Source: JAHRAW01 sp028066695 (GTDB taxonomy: Bacteria > Pseudomonadota > Gammaproteobacteria > Arenicellales > Poriferihabitantaceae). From it: a DNA stretch of 64,000 nt. Each line of letters begins with the position of its first letter. Positions within the stretch are counted from its first letter, which is position 1. The translations under genes and the position numbers were made by a program. The notes beneath the pieces were generated by a model, which worked only from the letters and a program-made list of their open reading frames with translations, was not told the DNA's origin and did not search any database. The stretch is taken from NCBI GenBank assembly GCA_963457535.1, contig OY734803.1, forward strand, positions 1,116,001 to 1,180,000, given 5' to 3'. This document shows, piece after piece, positions 16,924-25,213 of this stretch.

Positions 16924-18435
16924 TCACCCGCCTTTCCACCCCTCCCGCAACTCCCGCTTCAAAATCTTCCCGGCCGCATTGCGCGGGAATTCTTCCAGCA
17001 CCACGGCCGCGCTGAGGCGCTGAAACTTTGCGTCCACGCGCGCGTTTACCCATTCCACCAATTCTTCGCCGGACAATTCGCCGCTGCAGGTCACCGCGGC
17101 GACCGGGGTTTCGCCCCATTTTGCGTCGGGCACGCCGAAGACCGCGACTTCGGTTACGCGCGGGTGGCGGATGGCGACTTCTTCTATGTCGCGCGGGTAG
17201 ACATTGGCGCCGCCGCTGATGATCATGTCTTTTTTGCGGTCCACCAAAAATACGAAACCGTCTTCGTCCATGTAGCCGAGGTCGCCGGAATGCAGCCAGT
17301 TGCCGCGCATGGCCTCGGCGGTCATGTCCGGGCGGCCGTGGTAGCCGGGCATCAGCAGGGGGCCGCGGCCGCAGATTTCGCCGATTTCGCCGGGGGCGCA
17401 AGTCGCGCCGGACTCATTAAGGATGCGCACTTCGGTGAACGCGGCGGCCGCGCCGACCGAATCGGGTTTGCGCGCCGCGTCGTGTTTGTCCAGCACGGTC
17501 ATGAAACCCTCGGTGACGCCGTAGAGTTCGTAAAACCTGCCGGGCAAAAGTTTGTGAATGCGCTGTTTGTGCGCGCTGTGCAGCGGCGCGCCGACGCTGC
17601 CGAGCATTTCCAATGAGGAAAGTTTTTCCGGCGAAAAATCCGGGCTGTCCAAAATGGCGATGATCTGCGCCGGCACCAGCATTACATGGGTGACGCGGCG
17701 CGATTCAATTTCCTTTATGAAATGCGCCGCGTCAAAACCGGCGTGCAAAATGTATTTGCAGCCGAGATACATCCACGGCATCACCGTGAGCATCGCGCCG
17801 TTGAAGACCAGCGAGCCGGCGTGCAGCGCGACGCTTTCCGGCGTCATGCGCCAGGCGCCGGCGAACAGCGCGCAATACATCGCGCGAATGTAGTGCGTAT
17901 GCACGATTCCCTTGGGCGCGCCGGTGGTGCCGCTGGAATACATGATGTTGTATTCGTCATCGCCGCTGATGTCGGCGCGCGGCGCGTCGGTTGCGGCGTT
18001 CGCGGTTAATTGCGCGTAACTTTTAAATCCCGCAACTTTTTCTTTTCCGACCAAAACAAAATGCTCCACCTGCAACTCCGCGCGGATTTCATTCAGCGCG
18101 TTTGCCTGCGCAGCATCGGCGATGACCATTATGCTGCCGGAATCCTGCAGCAGGGTTTTTATTCCGCCGGGCCGCAGCAGCGGACTGCACGGCACCACCA
18201 CGATGCCGCTTGCCGCGGCGGCCCAATACGCGGCGAGGAGTTCAAAACAATTCGGCAACACGGTCGCGACCTTGTCGCCTTTTTTCAGACCGCAATCCAG
18301 CCAGGCGTTGGCGAGTTTGCTTACCTCGGCATGCAGTTGCGCGAAAGTGCAGGCGCGCCCGTCGCAGATCAGCGCCTCGCGCTGCGGGCGAATGCGCGCG
18401 TGGTCGGCGAGCAGGCGGGAAATGGTCGGGAGCAT
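16924..18435 (-). CDS. AMP-forming acyl-CoA synthetase / ligase
   Basis: This 503-residue adenylate-forming enzyme should activate a carboxylic acid with ATP and join it to CoA. Motif A5-like 'YSSGTTGAPKGIVHTH' binds ATP phosphates (about 166-181). 'ELYGVTEGF' supports the adenine site, 'LHSGDLGYMDEDGFVFLVDR' is the hinge motif, and the last residues contain the A10 Lys ('NAAGKILKRELRE'). It is the normal length of medium/long-chain or aromatic acyl-CoA ligases; the substrate is unknown. It follows the hydantoinase gene by 17 bases in the same direction but also has a -10-like element of its own in that gap. Confidence 0.88.
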   Translation of the reverse strand: MLPTISRLLADHARIRPQREALICDGRACTFAQLHAEVSKLANAWLDCGLKKGDKVATVLPNCFELLAAYWAAAASGIVVVPCSPLLRPGGIKTLLQDSGSIMVIADAAQANALNEIRAELQVEHFVLVGKEKVAGFKSYAQLTANAATDAPRADISGDDEYNIMYSSGTTGAPKGIVHTHYIRAMYCALFAGAWRMTPESVALHAGSLVFNGAMLTVMPWMYLGCKYILHAGFDAAHFIKEIESRRVTHVMLVPAQIIAILDSPDFSPEKLSSLEMLGSVGAPLHSAHKQRIHKLLPGRFYELYGVTEGFMTVLDKHDAARKPDSVGAAAAFTEVRILNESGATCAPGEIGEICGRGPLLMPGYHGRPDMTAEAMRGNWLHSGDLGYMDEDGFVFLVDRKKDMIISGGANVYPRDIEEVAIRHPRVTEVAVFGVPDAKWGETPVAAVTCSGELSGEELVEWVNARVDAKFQRLSAAVVLEEFPRNAAGKILKRELREGWKGG

Positions 18436-18441
18436 TTACAG

Positions 18442-18447
18442 ATTGTA
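18442..18447 (-). promoter_or_regulatory. -10-like TACAAT of the acyl-CoA ligase gene
   Basis: On the minus strand TACAAT is followed by exactly 6 bases and then the ligase ATG, in the 17-base gap after the hydantoinase stop. This is the fourth occurrence of the leaderless spacing in the window. Confidence 0.4.
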
Positions 18448-18452
18448 TGGAT

Positions 18453-20525
18453 TTACGCGCGACTCGCCGCCTTGCGATTCTTTGCCGGGGTTTTTGCGGC
18501 GATTTTTTGCGCCCCGGTTTCTGCGGGAAGTTCGGGCCGGCCGGTCGCGGTCGCCACCACGGTCGCGCTGACAAAGAGTTCGCCGTCAATGTCGTGGCGC
18601 ACATGGTTGTCGTCGCTGTGCACATGCGTTTTCACCGAACTCGCGCCGGCCGACTTCGCCAATTCCCCGGCTTCGCGCTCGGCGATTTCGCGCGCGGTTT
18701 TCATGGCCTTTTCCAGTTTTTCAAAAACCATCGGCGACTCGCCGTGGAACAAATAGAACACGCCGAATTGCGGCTGCGTTACGGTGACGCGCGCGGTTTG
18801 CACGATTGCGCCGAGCGCGGCGCCGACCGCGTTGGCGACTTCGGCGTGCGGCGGCAAATGCAGTTGCACGCGCAGCGACTTCGCCACTTGCGGAAAATAA
18901 TCGCCGGCGGGTCCGCCGACCGCGACCAATGGAAAGTCGGCGTCAAAATTCAATTGAAACAGCGGCTCCAATCCGCGCGCGCGGCGCAGCGCGATTTCGG
19001 CGAGGAGTTGCGTCAGGTTGCGCGCCGCGGCGTCGGCGAGCACGCCGTGGCGGTTGAGCGCGGCCTCAATGATCTTGCCGCTGATTTCGCGCGCGACCAA
19101 ATCAAACACCTCGCGGCACGGCGCGGCCGCGTCTCCGGCCGGCCAGTCGCCGCAGCCGTAAAGATGCCGCATTTGCCGCGCCCAAATTTCCGCGCCGAGT
19201 TCCGCGCCGCGCGCGTTCCAGTGCGCGCTTAAGCCCAAAACATGCGTGGCGTCCGACGGCGTGAAGCCGCTGTAAATCACCAGCCCCATGCGCTCCATTT
19301 TTGCGAGCGCGCGCAAAAGTTCGCGGTCGTCTTCGCGCAGCGGTTCCAGTTCAATCGGGCCATCCGCCAACTTTTCCCATGCGGCATGTTCATGCGCTTC
19401 CAGTTGCCGCAGCAGCGCCTCGTTTTTTTGCAGGCGCAACGCGAAACGGTTGTTGCGCGGATTCGGCGCGGCGCGCAGTTGGTGTTCCAGTTTCGGCAGG
19501 ACTTGCGGGAATTGGTGCGCGAGCAGACTCATCGGCACCACGCGCCGGCCGGAAAGCGCCAACTTGCCGCGAAAGCGCACTTCGCTGTCGCCGCCGAGGC
19601 CGGCCGAGAACACGCGAATCGCTTCTATCATCGGCTGCCACTCGCCGATGCGCGCGCCGTCGGCGCACAATTCCGGGCGGCCGTCGCGGACGATGGCGAT
19701 GTCGGTGGTGGTGCCGCCGATGTCCACCACGATTGCGTTGCGTTTTTCCGAGAGCGCGCACGCGCCGGTTACGCTTGCGGCCGGCCCCGACAACACCGTC
19801 GCGAGCGGCTGGCGCAACGCGGTGCGCGCGTTTACCAGCGAGCCGTCTCCCTTCACTATCATCAGCGGCGCGCGCACACCGTGCCGGCGCAGCGTTTCTT
19901 CCAGCGCTTTTATCAACTCGGTGATGTAGGGGATCATGCGCGCGTTCAGCGCGGCGGTCAGCGCGCGGCGCGGCGCGCCGAGCGCGGTGGCGAGTTCGTG
20001 GCCGCACGCGACCGGCTTGCCGCAGGTTTTGGAAATTAATTCGCGCAGTGCATTTTCATGCGCGTTGTTGCGCGTGGCGAAAAGTCCGGAGACCGCGAAC
20101 GCCGAGACTTTTTCATTTTGCGCGGCGATTTTTTCTTTTGCGTATGCAATGTCCAATGGCGCGAGTTCGCGGCCGAGCGCGTCGTGGCCGCCGGCGAGCG
20201 GAATTAATGCGTCCGCCGGCAGAATTTCGCGCAGGCCGCTTTTTGCGATTTGCTGCTCGTTGTAGCCCGGCAGCAATATTGCGACCGGCGCGCCGCGCCC
20301 CTCCACCACCGAGTTGGTGGACAGGGTGGTGGAAAGCGCAGCCAATTCCACTTCGCCGAGCAACTCGCGCGGCAGCCCGCCGAGCGCGCCGCCGATGCCG
20401 ACCGAGAGGTCGTAACCGGTGGTCAAGCTTTTGTGCTTGGCGAGCACCTCGCGCCCGCCTTCCAAAATCACGGCGTCGGTGTAGGTGCCGCCGGTGTCAA
20501 TTCCGAGTTGAAGCGGCATCGGCAT
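18453..20525 (-). CDS. Hydantoinase A / 5-oxoprolinase family protein
   Basis: The 690-residue protein begins with the actin-like ATPase motif 'LGIDTGGTYTDAVILEGG' and contains a second phosphate-binding segment, 'IVVDIGGTTTDIAIV' (about 269-283), as in HyuA, OplahA and acetone carboxylase beta subunits. These proteins phosphorylate a cyclic amide or ketone so that a partner B subunit can open or carboxylate it. No HyuB-type gene is present in the window, so it may act alone, in trans, or on another substrate. The C-terminus is a Lys/Ala-rich tail ('AAKTPAKNRKAASRA'). The downstream ligase gene is co-directional. Confidence 0.82.
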   Translation of the reverse strand: MPMPLQLGIDTGGTYTDAVILEGGREVLAKHKSLTTGYDLSVGIGGALGGLPRELLGEVELAALSTTLSTNSVVEGRGAPVAILLPGYNEQQIAKSGLREILPADALIPLAGGHDALGRELAPLDIAYAKEKIAAQNEKVSAFAVSGLFATRNNAHENALRELISKTCGKPVACGHELATALGAPRRALTAALNARMIPYITELIKALEETLRRHGVRAPLMIVKGDGSLVNARTALRQPLATVLSGPAASVTGACALSEKRNAIVVDIGGTTTDIAIVRDGRPELCADGARIGEWQPMIEAIRVFSAGLGGDSEVRFRGKLALSGRRVVPMSLLAHQFPQVLPKLEHQLRAAPNPRNNRFALRLQKNEALLRQLEAHEHAAWEKLADGPIELEPLREDDRELLRALAKMERMGLVIYSGFTPSDATHVLGLSAHWNARGAELGAEIWARQMRHLYGCGDWPAGDAAAPCREVFDLVAREISGKIIEAALNRHGVLADAAARNLTQLLAEIALRRARGLEPLFQLNFDADFPLVAVGGPAGDYFPQVAKSLRVQLHLPPHAEVANAVGAALGAIVQTARVTVTQPQFGVFYLFHGESPMVFEKLEKAMKTAREIAEREAGELAKSAGASSVKTHVHSDDNHVRHDIDGELFVSATVVATATGRPELPAETGAQKIAAKTPAKNRKAASRA

Positions 20526-20548
20526 GGGATAAGTTTTTGCCCGCGCGG

Positions 20549-20554
20549 ATTATA
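20549..20554 (-). promoter_or_regulatory. -10 (TATAAT) of the hydantoinase gene
   Basis: TATAAT on the minus strand lies 23 bases upstream of the hydantoinase ATG, giving a leader of roughly 16 bases. A -35 is not clear. It is divergent from the glutaminase promoter about 30 bases away. Confidence 0.5.
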
Positions 20555-20585
20555 CAAACCGCGCCGCCCGACATTTCCGGGCGGC

Positions 20586-20614
20586 TTGACATCGCCGCCG
20601 CATTTCCCTATGAT
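20586..20614 (+). promoter_or_regulatory. Sigma70 promoter of the glutaminase gene
   Basis: TTGACA (20586-20591), a 17-base spacer and TATGAT (20609-20614) form a near-consensus promoter. Transcription would start near 20621, leaving a leader of about 29 bases before the ATG. Confidence 0.75.
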
Positions 20615-20649
20615 TTCGCGTCCGTCCCCACCCAACCCGGCACATATTA

Positions 20650-22263
20650 ATGAGCGCCAAAAAAACCACCACGAAAAATTCCCCGGCGGCATCTTCCGCA
20701 AAAAGCGCGGCCTCCGCGAAATCCAAAGATCCGCAGGAGCAGATTTACCAGCGGATTTTTTCCTACATGGACCTGGACATGAACGGCCTGGTCAGCGTGG
20801 AGGAAATCCACAACACGCTGGCGGCGCGCGGCTACACGCCCGACAACCAGCGCGTCCGCGAGTTCTGCGAAAAACTCAAGGGCCTGAAGAAGGACAAAAT
20901 TGATCTGCCCACTTTCAAGGAGATCGCCCGCAACCACATCATCTTGCTGGAGAAGGCGCTTTCCGGCGGGCTGGTCATTCCCGACTTTCAGAAGTTCACC
21001 GAACAACTGGAAACAATGTTCGCCGAGGCGGCGAAAAACGACGGCGGGCAGGTCGCCGATTACATTCCGCAACTGGCGAAAGTTCCGCCGAAGAGTTTCG
21101 CGCTGTCGGTGTGCACCGTGGACGGGCAGCGCTGGTCCATCGGCGAGAACGGGGAATTTTTCAGCATTCAATCCACCTCCAAGCCGTTCAGTTACTGCAT
21201 CGCGCTGGAGGCGCACGGGCGCGACAAGGTGCACAAACATGTCGGGCGCGAGCCGAGCGGGCAGCGCTTCAATGAAATCGTGCTGAACCGCAACGGCAAC
21301 CCGCACAACCCGATGATCAACGCCGGCGCCATCGTCACCTCGTCGCTGGTGCGCCCGGAGTTGCCGCCGGCCGAGCGGTTTGATTTCTTCATCGGCGTGA
21401 TACAGAAATTGTGCGGCGAAACCGGCGAGCCGGTGTTCAACAACGCGGTCTATCTTTCCGAGAAAGAAACCGCCGATCGCAACTACGCGCTCGCGTATTT
21501 CATGCGCGAGAACAAGTCCTTTCCGAAGAACTTTGAACTGCAGGAGACCATGGACTTTTACATGCAGTGCTGCAGCGTGGAAATGAGTTCGGAAATGATG
21601 GCGACCGCGGCGGCGACGCTGGCGTTCGCCGGCATCTGCCCGACCACCGGCGAGCGCGTGTTCTCCTCGGGCGCGGTTAAGGACTGCCTTTCCATGATGT
21701 CCTCGTGCGGCATGTATGACTACTCCGGCGAATTCGCCTTTCGCGTCGGCATGCCGGCGAAATCCGGGGTCGGCGGCTGCGTCATCATCGTGGTGCCGAA
21801 TCTTCTCGGCATGTGCATTTGGTCGCCGCCGCTGGACGAATACGGCAACTCGGTGCGCGGCGTGCAGATCTGCCAGGAGTTGGTGAACACCTACAACTTC
21901 CACACCTACGACTCGCTGATCAAAACCAGTTCCAAAAAGACCGACCCGCGCATGCGGCAGACTTCGTCGCAGGCGCAGAACATTTGGACCATGATCTGGG
22001 CGGCGTCGCAGGGCGACTTGGACGAGATTCGCCGCCTGGAGGCGCTCGGCGTGGACATCAACGAAGGCGACTATGACGGGCGCACGCCGCTGCATTTGGC
22101 GGTCGCCGAGGGGCAGGCCGCGGCGGTGCAGCATTTCGTCTCGCGCGGCGCGCATGTGGATGTCAAGGACCGCTGGGGCGAGACGCCGATGCAGGAGGCG
22201 AAGCGGCAAAAGCGCGACGACATTATCAAGACGCTGAGCGGCGGCAAAAAAAGCGGCGGTTAA
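20650..22263 (+). CDS. glsA: Glutaminase with EF-hand and ankyrin repeats (animal-type layout)
   Basis: This 537-residue enzyme hydrolyses glutamine to glutamate and ammonia. Layout: residues 1-27 are a Lys/Ser/Ala-rich tail. Residues about 30-100 are an EF-hand-like domain with one canonical 12-residue loop, 'DLDMNGLVSVEE' (41-52). Residues about 115-425 are the beta-lactamase-like glutaminase core with the Ser-x-x-Lys pair (S175, K178 in 'SIQSTSKPF') and 'NPMINAGAIVTSS'. Residues about 445-530 carry two ankyrin-like repeats ('DYDGRTPLHLAVAEGQ', 'DRWGETPMQEAKRQ'). Typical bacterial glutaminases are about 310 residues and lack both extra parts, whereas this is the order found in animal kidney/liver glutaminase. 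It ends in a 4-base overlap with the convergent ferredoxin gene. Confidence 0.9.
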   Translation: MSAKKTTTKNSPAASSAKSAASAKSKDPQEQIYQRIFSYMDLDMNGLVSVEEIHNTLAARGYTPDNQRVREFCEKLKGLKKDKIDLPTFKEIARNHIILLEKALSGGLVIPDFQKFTEQLETMFAEAAKNDGGQVADYIPQLAKVPPKSFALSVCTVDGQRWSIGENGEFFSIQSTSKPFSYCIALEAHGRDKVHKHVGREPSGQRFNEIVLNRNGNPHNPMINAGAIVTSSLVRPELPPAERFDFFIGVIQKLCGETGEPVFNNAVYLSEKETADRNYALAYFMRENKSFPKNFELQETMDFYMQCCSVEMSSEMMATAAATLAFAGICPTTGERVFSSGAVKDCLSMMSSCGMYDYSGEFAFRVGMPAKSGVGGCVIIVVPNLLGMCIWSPPLDEYGNSVRGVQICQELVNTYNFHTYDSLIKTSSKKTDPRMRQTSSQAQNIWTMIWAASQGDLDEIRRLEALGVDINEGDYDGRTPLHLAVAEGQAAAVQHFVSRGAHVDVKDRWGETPMQEAKRQKRDDIIKTLSGGKKSGG

Positions 22264-22940
22264 TCGGCCGCGGGGGCCGCCACAAACGCGCGCATGTGAA
22301 AGGCCGCGTGCGGCGGCGCGTAGCGGTATGCGGAATGCGGGCATGCGCGGCGCGCTAGGCAGCCGCCGCGCATGCAGTCGGAGGCGCTTGATTCGCGCAA
22401 ATAATTGAAGCAGGCGCGCGCGTCGTATTCGCGGCCGGTGAAAGCCGAAACCGGGCAGGCGCGCAGGCATGGTTTTTCCGCGCAATTGGCGCAGATGTCG
22501 GTTTTTAATTTCGCGGCGGATTGCGCCGGCGCATGCGCAAAAATCAGCGCGAAACGATAGGCGTGCCACAGCCCGAACTCCGGGTGAATCAGCATGCCGA
22601 GCGCCGAGTTTTGCAGTCCGGCGCGTTTGCCCCAGCGGACGAACGGGCGGTGCGGCAGGCCGAACGGGAACACCGCGCGCGCGGAAAATTGCGCGGCCAA
22701 TTCTTCGCCGATGCGCGCGCTCCAGCGGTTCAGCGGGTCGGGGTTGCCGTCGGCGAATTCGGGCGAGTCGCGGAATGCGGGCCACATTTCGGAGCCGGCG
22801 TTGCCGATTAGGAACAAATGCGCGGCCGGTTTTTCACGGACTTTCGGGATTTCTTCGCGGGCATTTTCAGTCACGGCGAAATCGCCGAGGATGCGGAGTC
22901 CGTGGGGGCGGGTGGCGGAATGGAGTTTTTCGCGGGTCAT
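22260..22940 (-). CDS. Ferredoxin-like [4Fe-4S] protein
   Basis: The 226-residue protein has a globular N-terminal part without a recognised fold and a Cys-rich C-terminal part. 'ICANCAEKPCLRACP' (C150, C153, C158, C162) is one 4Fe-4S site; further Cys at 177, 189, 194 and 200 could bind a second. The arrangement recalls the ferredoxin part of epoxyqueuosine reductase (QueG), but the cobalamin-binding region of QueG is missing. It probably passes electrons to an unidentified partner. It converges on the glutaminase gene with stop codons sharing the palindrome TTAA. Confidence 0.65.
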   Translation of the reverse strand: MTREKLHSATRPHGLRILGDFAVTENAREEIPKVREKPAAHLFLIGNAGSEMWPAFRDSPEFADGNPDPLNRWSARIGEELAAQFSARAVFPFGLPHRPFVRWGKRAGLQNSALGMLIHPEFGLWHAYRFALIFAHAPAQSAAKLKTDICANCAEKPCLRACPVSAFTGREYDARACFNYLRESSASDCMRGGCLARRACPHSAYRYAPPHAAFHMRAFVAAPAAD

Positions 22941-23011
22941 TTGCGGCGGATTTTAATGGTATTATTCTCGAAATTATTATTTGCTCACATCTCTGTCAAT
23001 CAATCGGAAAA

Positions 23012-24205
23012 ATGGCTGCAACTGAAAAACCCAGCACGGTGCGCTTTGCCAAGGCGGTGGCGCTTCTTAAGCAAGACATCGACGATCTCGAAAATGCCTT
23101 GCAGCAAGCAGGGGTTCCCGTCTTTGCGGAAATCGCCAGCCTTGAGGAAATCCCGAAAGCAAAAAGGAAAGACATCGAAAATCGACTGTGGCTGATATTG
23201 GCTTACGGTGAGTATCCCGTGGAAAAACTGTGGTCGGAAATGTGGTCATCATTGGACATGTTGCTTTCCATTGCAAAAAGCGACTGGCCTATCCGGTTCT
23301 ACGCAACCAAATACAAAAAGGAATTTCGCCAAAAAATCAAACGCATTCTCGGTGCTGAAAATGCTCCTTCACGCACTCACGTCGAACTGTGGATTGTGAA
23401 ACAGGAAGTAGCTCCCATGGTGTTCCCCTTGCAGAGTTTCATCGACGAGGTCGACATCAATGACTACGTACATATGGCGCGAAATGGAATCTTACTGGAT
23501 GAATGCATCAAACCCTACATTAACGCTCCCTCTCAGCATGCCCGTGAAGATGCCTCCATCTTCGAGAGCTTTCGCAAGATTGGGTCGGTTGCAGGGGACT
23601 ATTACCTTCTGCTTGTTGATAAAGATCACGAGGGCAAACTGGCTTCTGACTACCGCGAACCCCGAACCTATTTTGGTAAGGATGGCCCCATCGAAGGGGA
23701 AGTGGAGTACGACAAAAAATGGATTGGGTTGCTGCAATACGATCTGTCCTCTTTCGATGAGATCATCCACAAGCGCTACTTTACTCCCGATGCCTGGGTG
23801 CAAAATGAAAGTAAACTTCTTCCAATCGCTATCACGGAAGAAGAGAAAAAGATACGGCCGCACATCCGCGAGCGATTGCATGAGATTTATCATGCTTTCA
23901 TTTTCAGCAACTGGATCGCAGTGGTTGCGCTGTCGCGCTGCCTACTGGAATATGCACTCGTCGACAAAGAGGATCTCCTCAAAATCAATGCTTACGAAAA
24001 AAATCAGCGAGTGAAGAGACTCTCTTGCTTGATTGCAGATGCCAAAAAAACCCGCCCCAAACTGGGAGGGTTTATGGCGCGCATAAAAGATGCCGGCGAT
24101 GCTGTGATGCACCCGCAAAAAGACAGTCGCCTGCCCGACAAAGAAGCGGCGAGAAATTGCATCACTGACATCACCAAAATCGTAAGCGCCTTATACAGCG
24201 AGTAA
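23012..24205 (+). CDS. Low-GC hypothetical protein with DUF4145-like C-terminus
   Basis: I do not recognise the full 397-residue protein. The C-terminal third ('FSNWIAVVALSRCLLEYALV', later 'DAGDAVMHPQKD') resembles DUF4145, a helical domain often found on restriction and other defence proteins, with the usual Arg/Glu helix and a closing 'vmHp' motif. The N-terminal two-thirds is charged and helical with no visible catalytic motif. Base composition is clearly AT-richer than its neighbours, a sign of transfer. The frame is open far upstream, but codon use changes at ATG 23012, which follows a TATTAT-rich stretch. It stands alone between the ferredoxin-like gene and the barrel gene. Confidence 0.6.
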   Translation: MAATEKPSTVRFAKAVALLKQDIDDLENALQQAGVPVFAEIASLEEIPKAKRKDIENRLWLILAYGEYPVEKLWSEMWSSLDMLLSIAKSDWPIRFYATKYKKEFRQKIKRILGAENAPSRTHVELWIVKQEVAPMVFPLQSFIDEVDINDYVHMARNGILLDECIKPYINAPSQHAREDASIFESFRKIGSVAGDYYLLLVDKDHEGKLASDYREPRTYFGKDGPIEGEVEYDKKWIGLLQYDLSSFDEIIHKRYFTPDAWVQNESKLLPIAITEEEKKIRPHIRERLHEIYHAFIFSNWIAVVALSRCLLEYALVDKEDLLKINAYEKNQRVKRLSCLIADAKKTRPKLGGFMARIKDAGDAVMHPQKDSRLPDKEAARNCITDITKIVSALYSE

Positions 24206-24276
24206 TTTTCTCGCTGTTGGGCGCTGGCGCATGGAAATCGGCGCAAACATCCTCCATTTATACGGAATTATTTAAC

Positions 24277-24305
24277 TTGACATTCCGTTCCGTACGCGGT
24301 ATTTT
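24277..24305 (+). promoter_or_regulatory. Strong sigma70 promoter of the outer-membrane barrel gene
   Basis: TTGACA (24277-24282), a 17-base spacer and TATTTT (24300-24305). The start site would fall at about 24312-24313, exactly where the structured leader begins. Confidence 0.8.
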
Positions 24306-24312
24306 CACCCCC

Positions 24313-24485
24313 GCATAAGAGACACGATCCGCATTGCCGGGTCGCTCGTGAATACAACACCGCGATTAAGGGACGGCCCGGCCAGGTCGTTCTGCGGAAA
24401 TCAGCGGGGAGTGCACTTTCGTGTCTCTTATGCAACGGCCCGGCACCAGTGCCGGGGTTCTTTTAATCTCCCTTGCATAGGAGAC
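24313..24485 (+). ncRNA. Structured 5' leader with alternative pairings (candidate riboswitch or sRNA-controlled leader)
   Basis: A perfect 15-bp stem joins GCATAAGAGACACGA (24313-24327) to TCGTGTCTCTTATGC (24419-24433). Inside it nest TCCGCA/TGCGGA (24328-24333 with 24393-24398), GCCGGG/CCCGGC (24336-24341 with 24377-24382) and TCGC/GCGA (24342-24345 with 24362-24365). After the stem comes a 7-bp hairpin (24439-24456) with a TTCTTTT tail. The region around the ribosome site reads GCATAGGAGAC (24475-24485), a near copy of the leader's first 11 bases. Segment 24423-24433 can therefore pair either with the 5' end or with the Shine-Dalgarno region (11 pairs, one G-U). That is the logic of a translation switch. 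It does not match a riboswitch class I can recall. Confidence 0.6.
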
Positions 24486-24489
24486 CACA

Positions 24490-25089
24490 ATGAAGAAGTA
24501 CACTTGCGTTTTCGCGACGCTCGTCGCGCTCTGCTTCACTTTCGCCAATGCAACGCATGCCCAACAAGATCTGCCCGAGGTGACTCTCGGTGCATACTAT
24601 GGGCCGTCGAAAATCGAACTGACCGGAGCGGGCGCACTTCAAGGCTCGGTGACCGGAACCGGCCGTGAAGTTGGCGTGTTTTTGCAAGTCCACCAAGGCA
24701 TGTTCGGCTTGCACGGTGCGTTTGGCGTAAACTCCACGAAAGTCGACGCCACAATCAGAAGGTTTGGGCAGCAAGATTCTTTCACAGAAAAAGCCGGACG
24801 TTCCCTTGACTTGATGGGCATGCTGTTCATCGAGGGCAGGAGAATCAACGGTATTGGAATGCTGGGATTTACCAGATTCGAGACCGAAGCATCCGGCGAT
24901 ATCAGCGGAGGCGGCTTCATCACCGGGCTGAAATACGCGGTAGGTTTTGATGTCCCATTCCCCAATGGATGGGTCGCCCAACTAGCGTACGAATACGCGA
25001 ACTTGGGCGAACTCAACATCACCGGTACAGCCGACAGATACGAACTCGAAGAATCCGGCTTACGCCTCCGCATCGGTGCGCGTTACTAG
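24490..25089 (+). CDS. Small outer-membrane beta-barrel protein
   Basis: The 199-residue precursor has a clear signal peptide ('MKKYTCVFATLVALCFTFAN...ATHA', cleavage about residue 24). The mature part has alternating hydrophobic strands and a C-terminal aromatic residue ('LRLRIGARY'), consistent with an eight-stranded OmpA/OmpW-like barrel inserted by the BAM machinery. Function is unknown. AGGAGA (24479-24484) is the Shine-Dalgarno and lies inside the leader's switching segment. GC is lower than the chromosome average. A strong terminator follows, so it is transcribed alone. Confidence 0.7.
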   Translation: MKKYTCVFATLVALCFTFANATHAQQDLPEVTLGAYYGPSKIELTGAGALQGSVTGTGREVGVFLQVHQGMFGLHGAFGVNSTKVDATIRRFGQQDSFTEKAGRSLDLMGMLFIEGRRINGIGMLGFTRFETEASGDISGGGFITGLKYAVGFDVPFPNGWVAQLAYEYANLGELNITGTADRYELEESGLRLRIGARY

Positions 25090-25107
25090 CTCGCCAAAAA
25101 ACCAACC

Positions 25108-25143
25108 GCCCCCGGCCGGCTTAGCCGCCCGGGGGCTTTTTTT
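25108..25143 (+). terminator. Intrinsic terminator of the barrel gene
   Basis: GCCCCCGG (25108-25115) pairs with CCGGGGGC (25129-25136), and the stem is followed by seven T residues. Confidence 0.9.
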
Positions 25144-25213
25144 GTTTCCGCCCGGCAAACTCCACGGCAATGCGGCTACAATGCCGCTACCCGCCAATTT
25201 CCGGACTCTATTA

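Noticed and set aside
24313..24433. The 121-base unit with perfect 15-bp inverted ends as a miniature transposon.
   Set aside because: No target-site duplication is visible, the unit begins at the predicted transcript start, and its right arm can also pair with the Shine-Dalgarno region. An RNA switch explains more, though a genome-wide copy search is needed.
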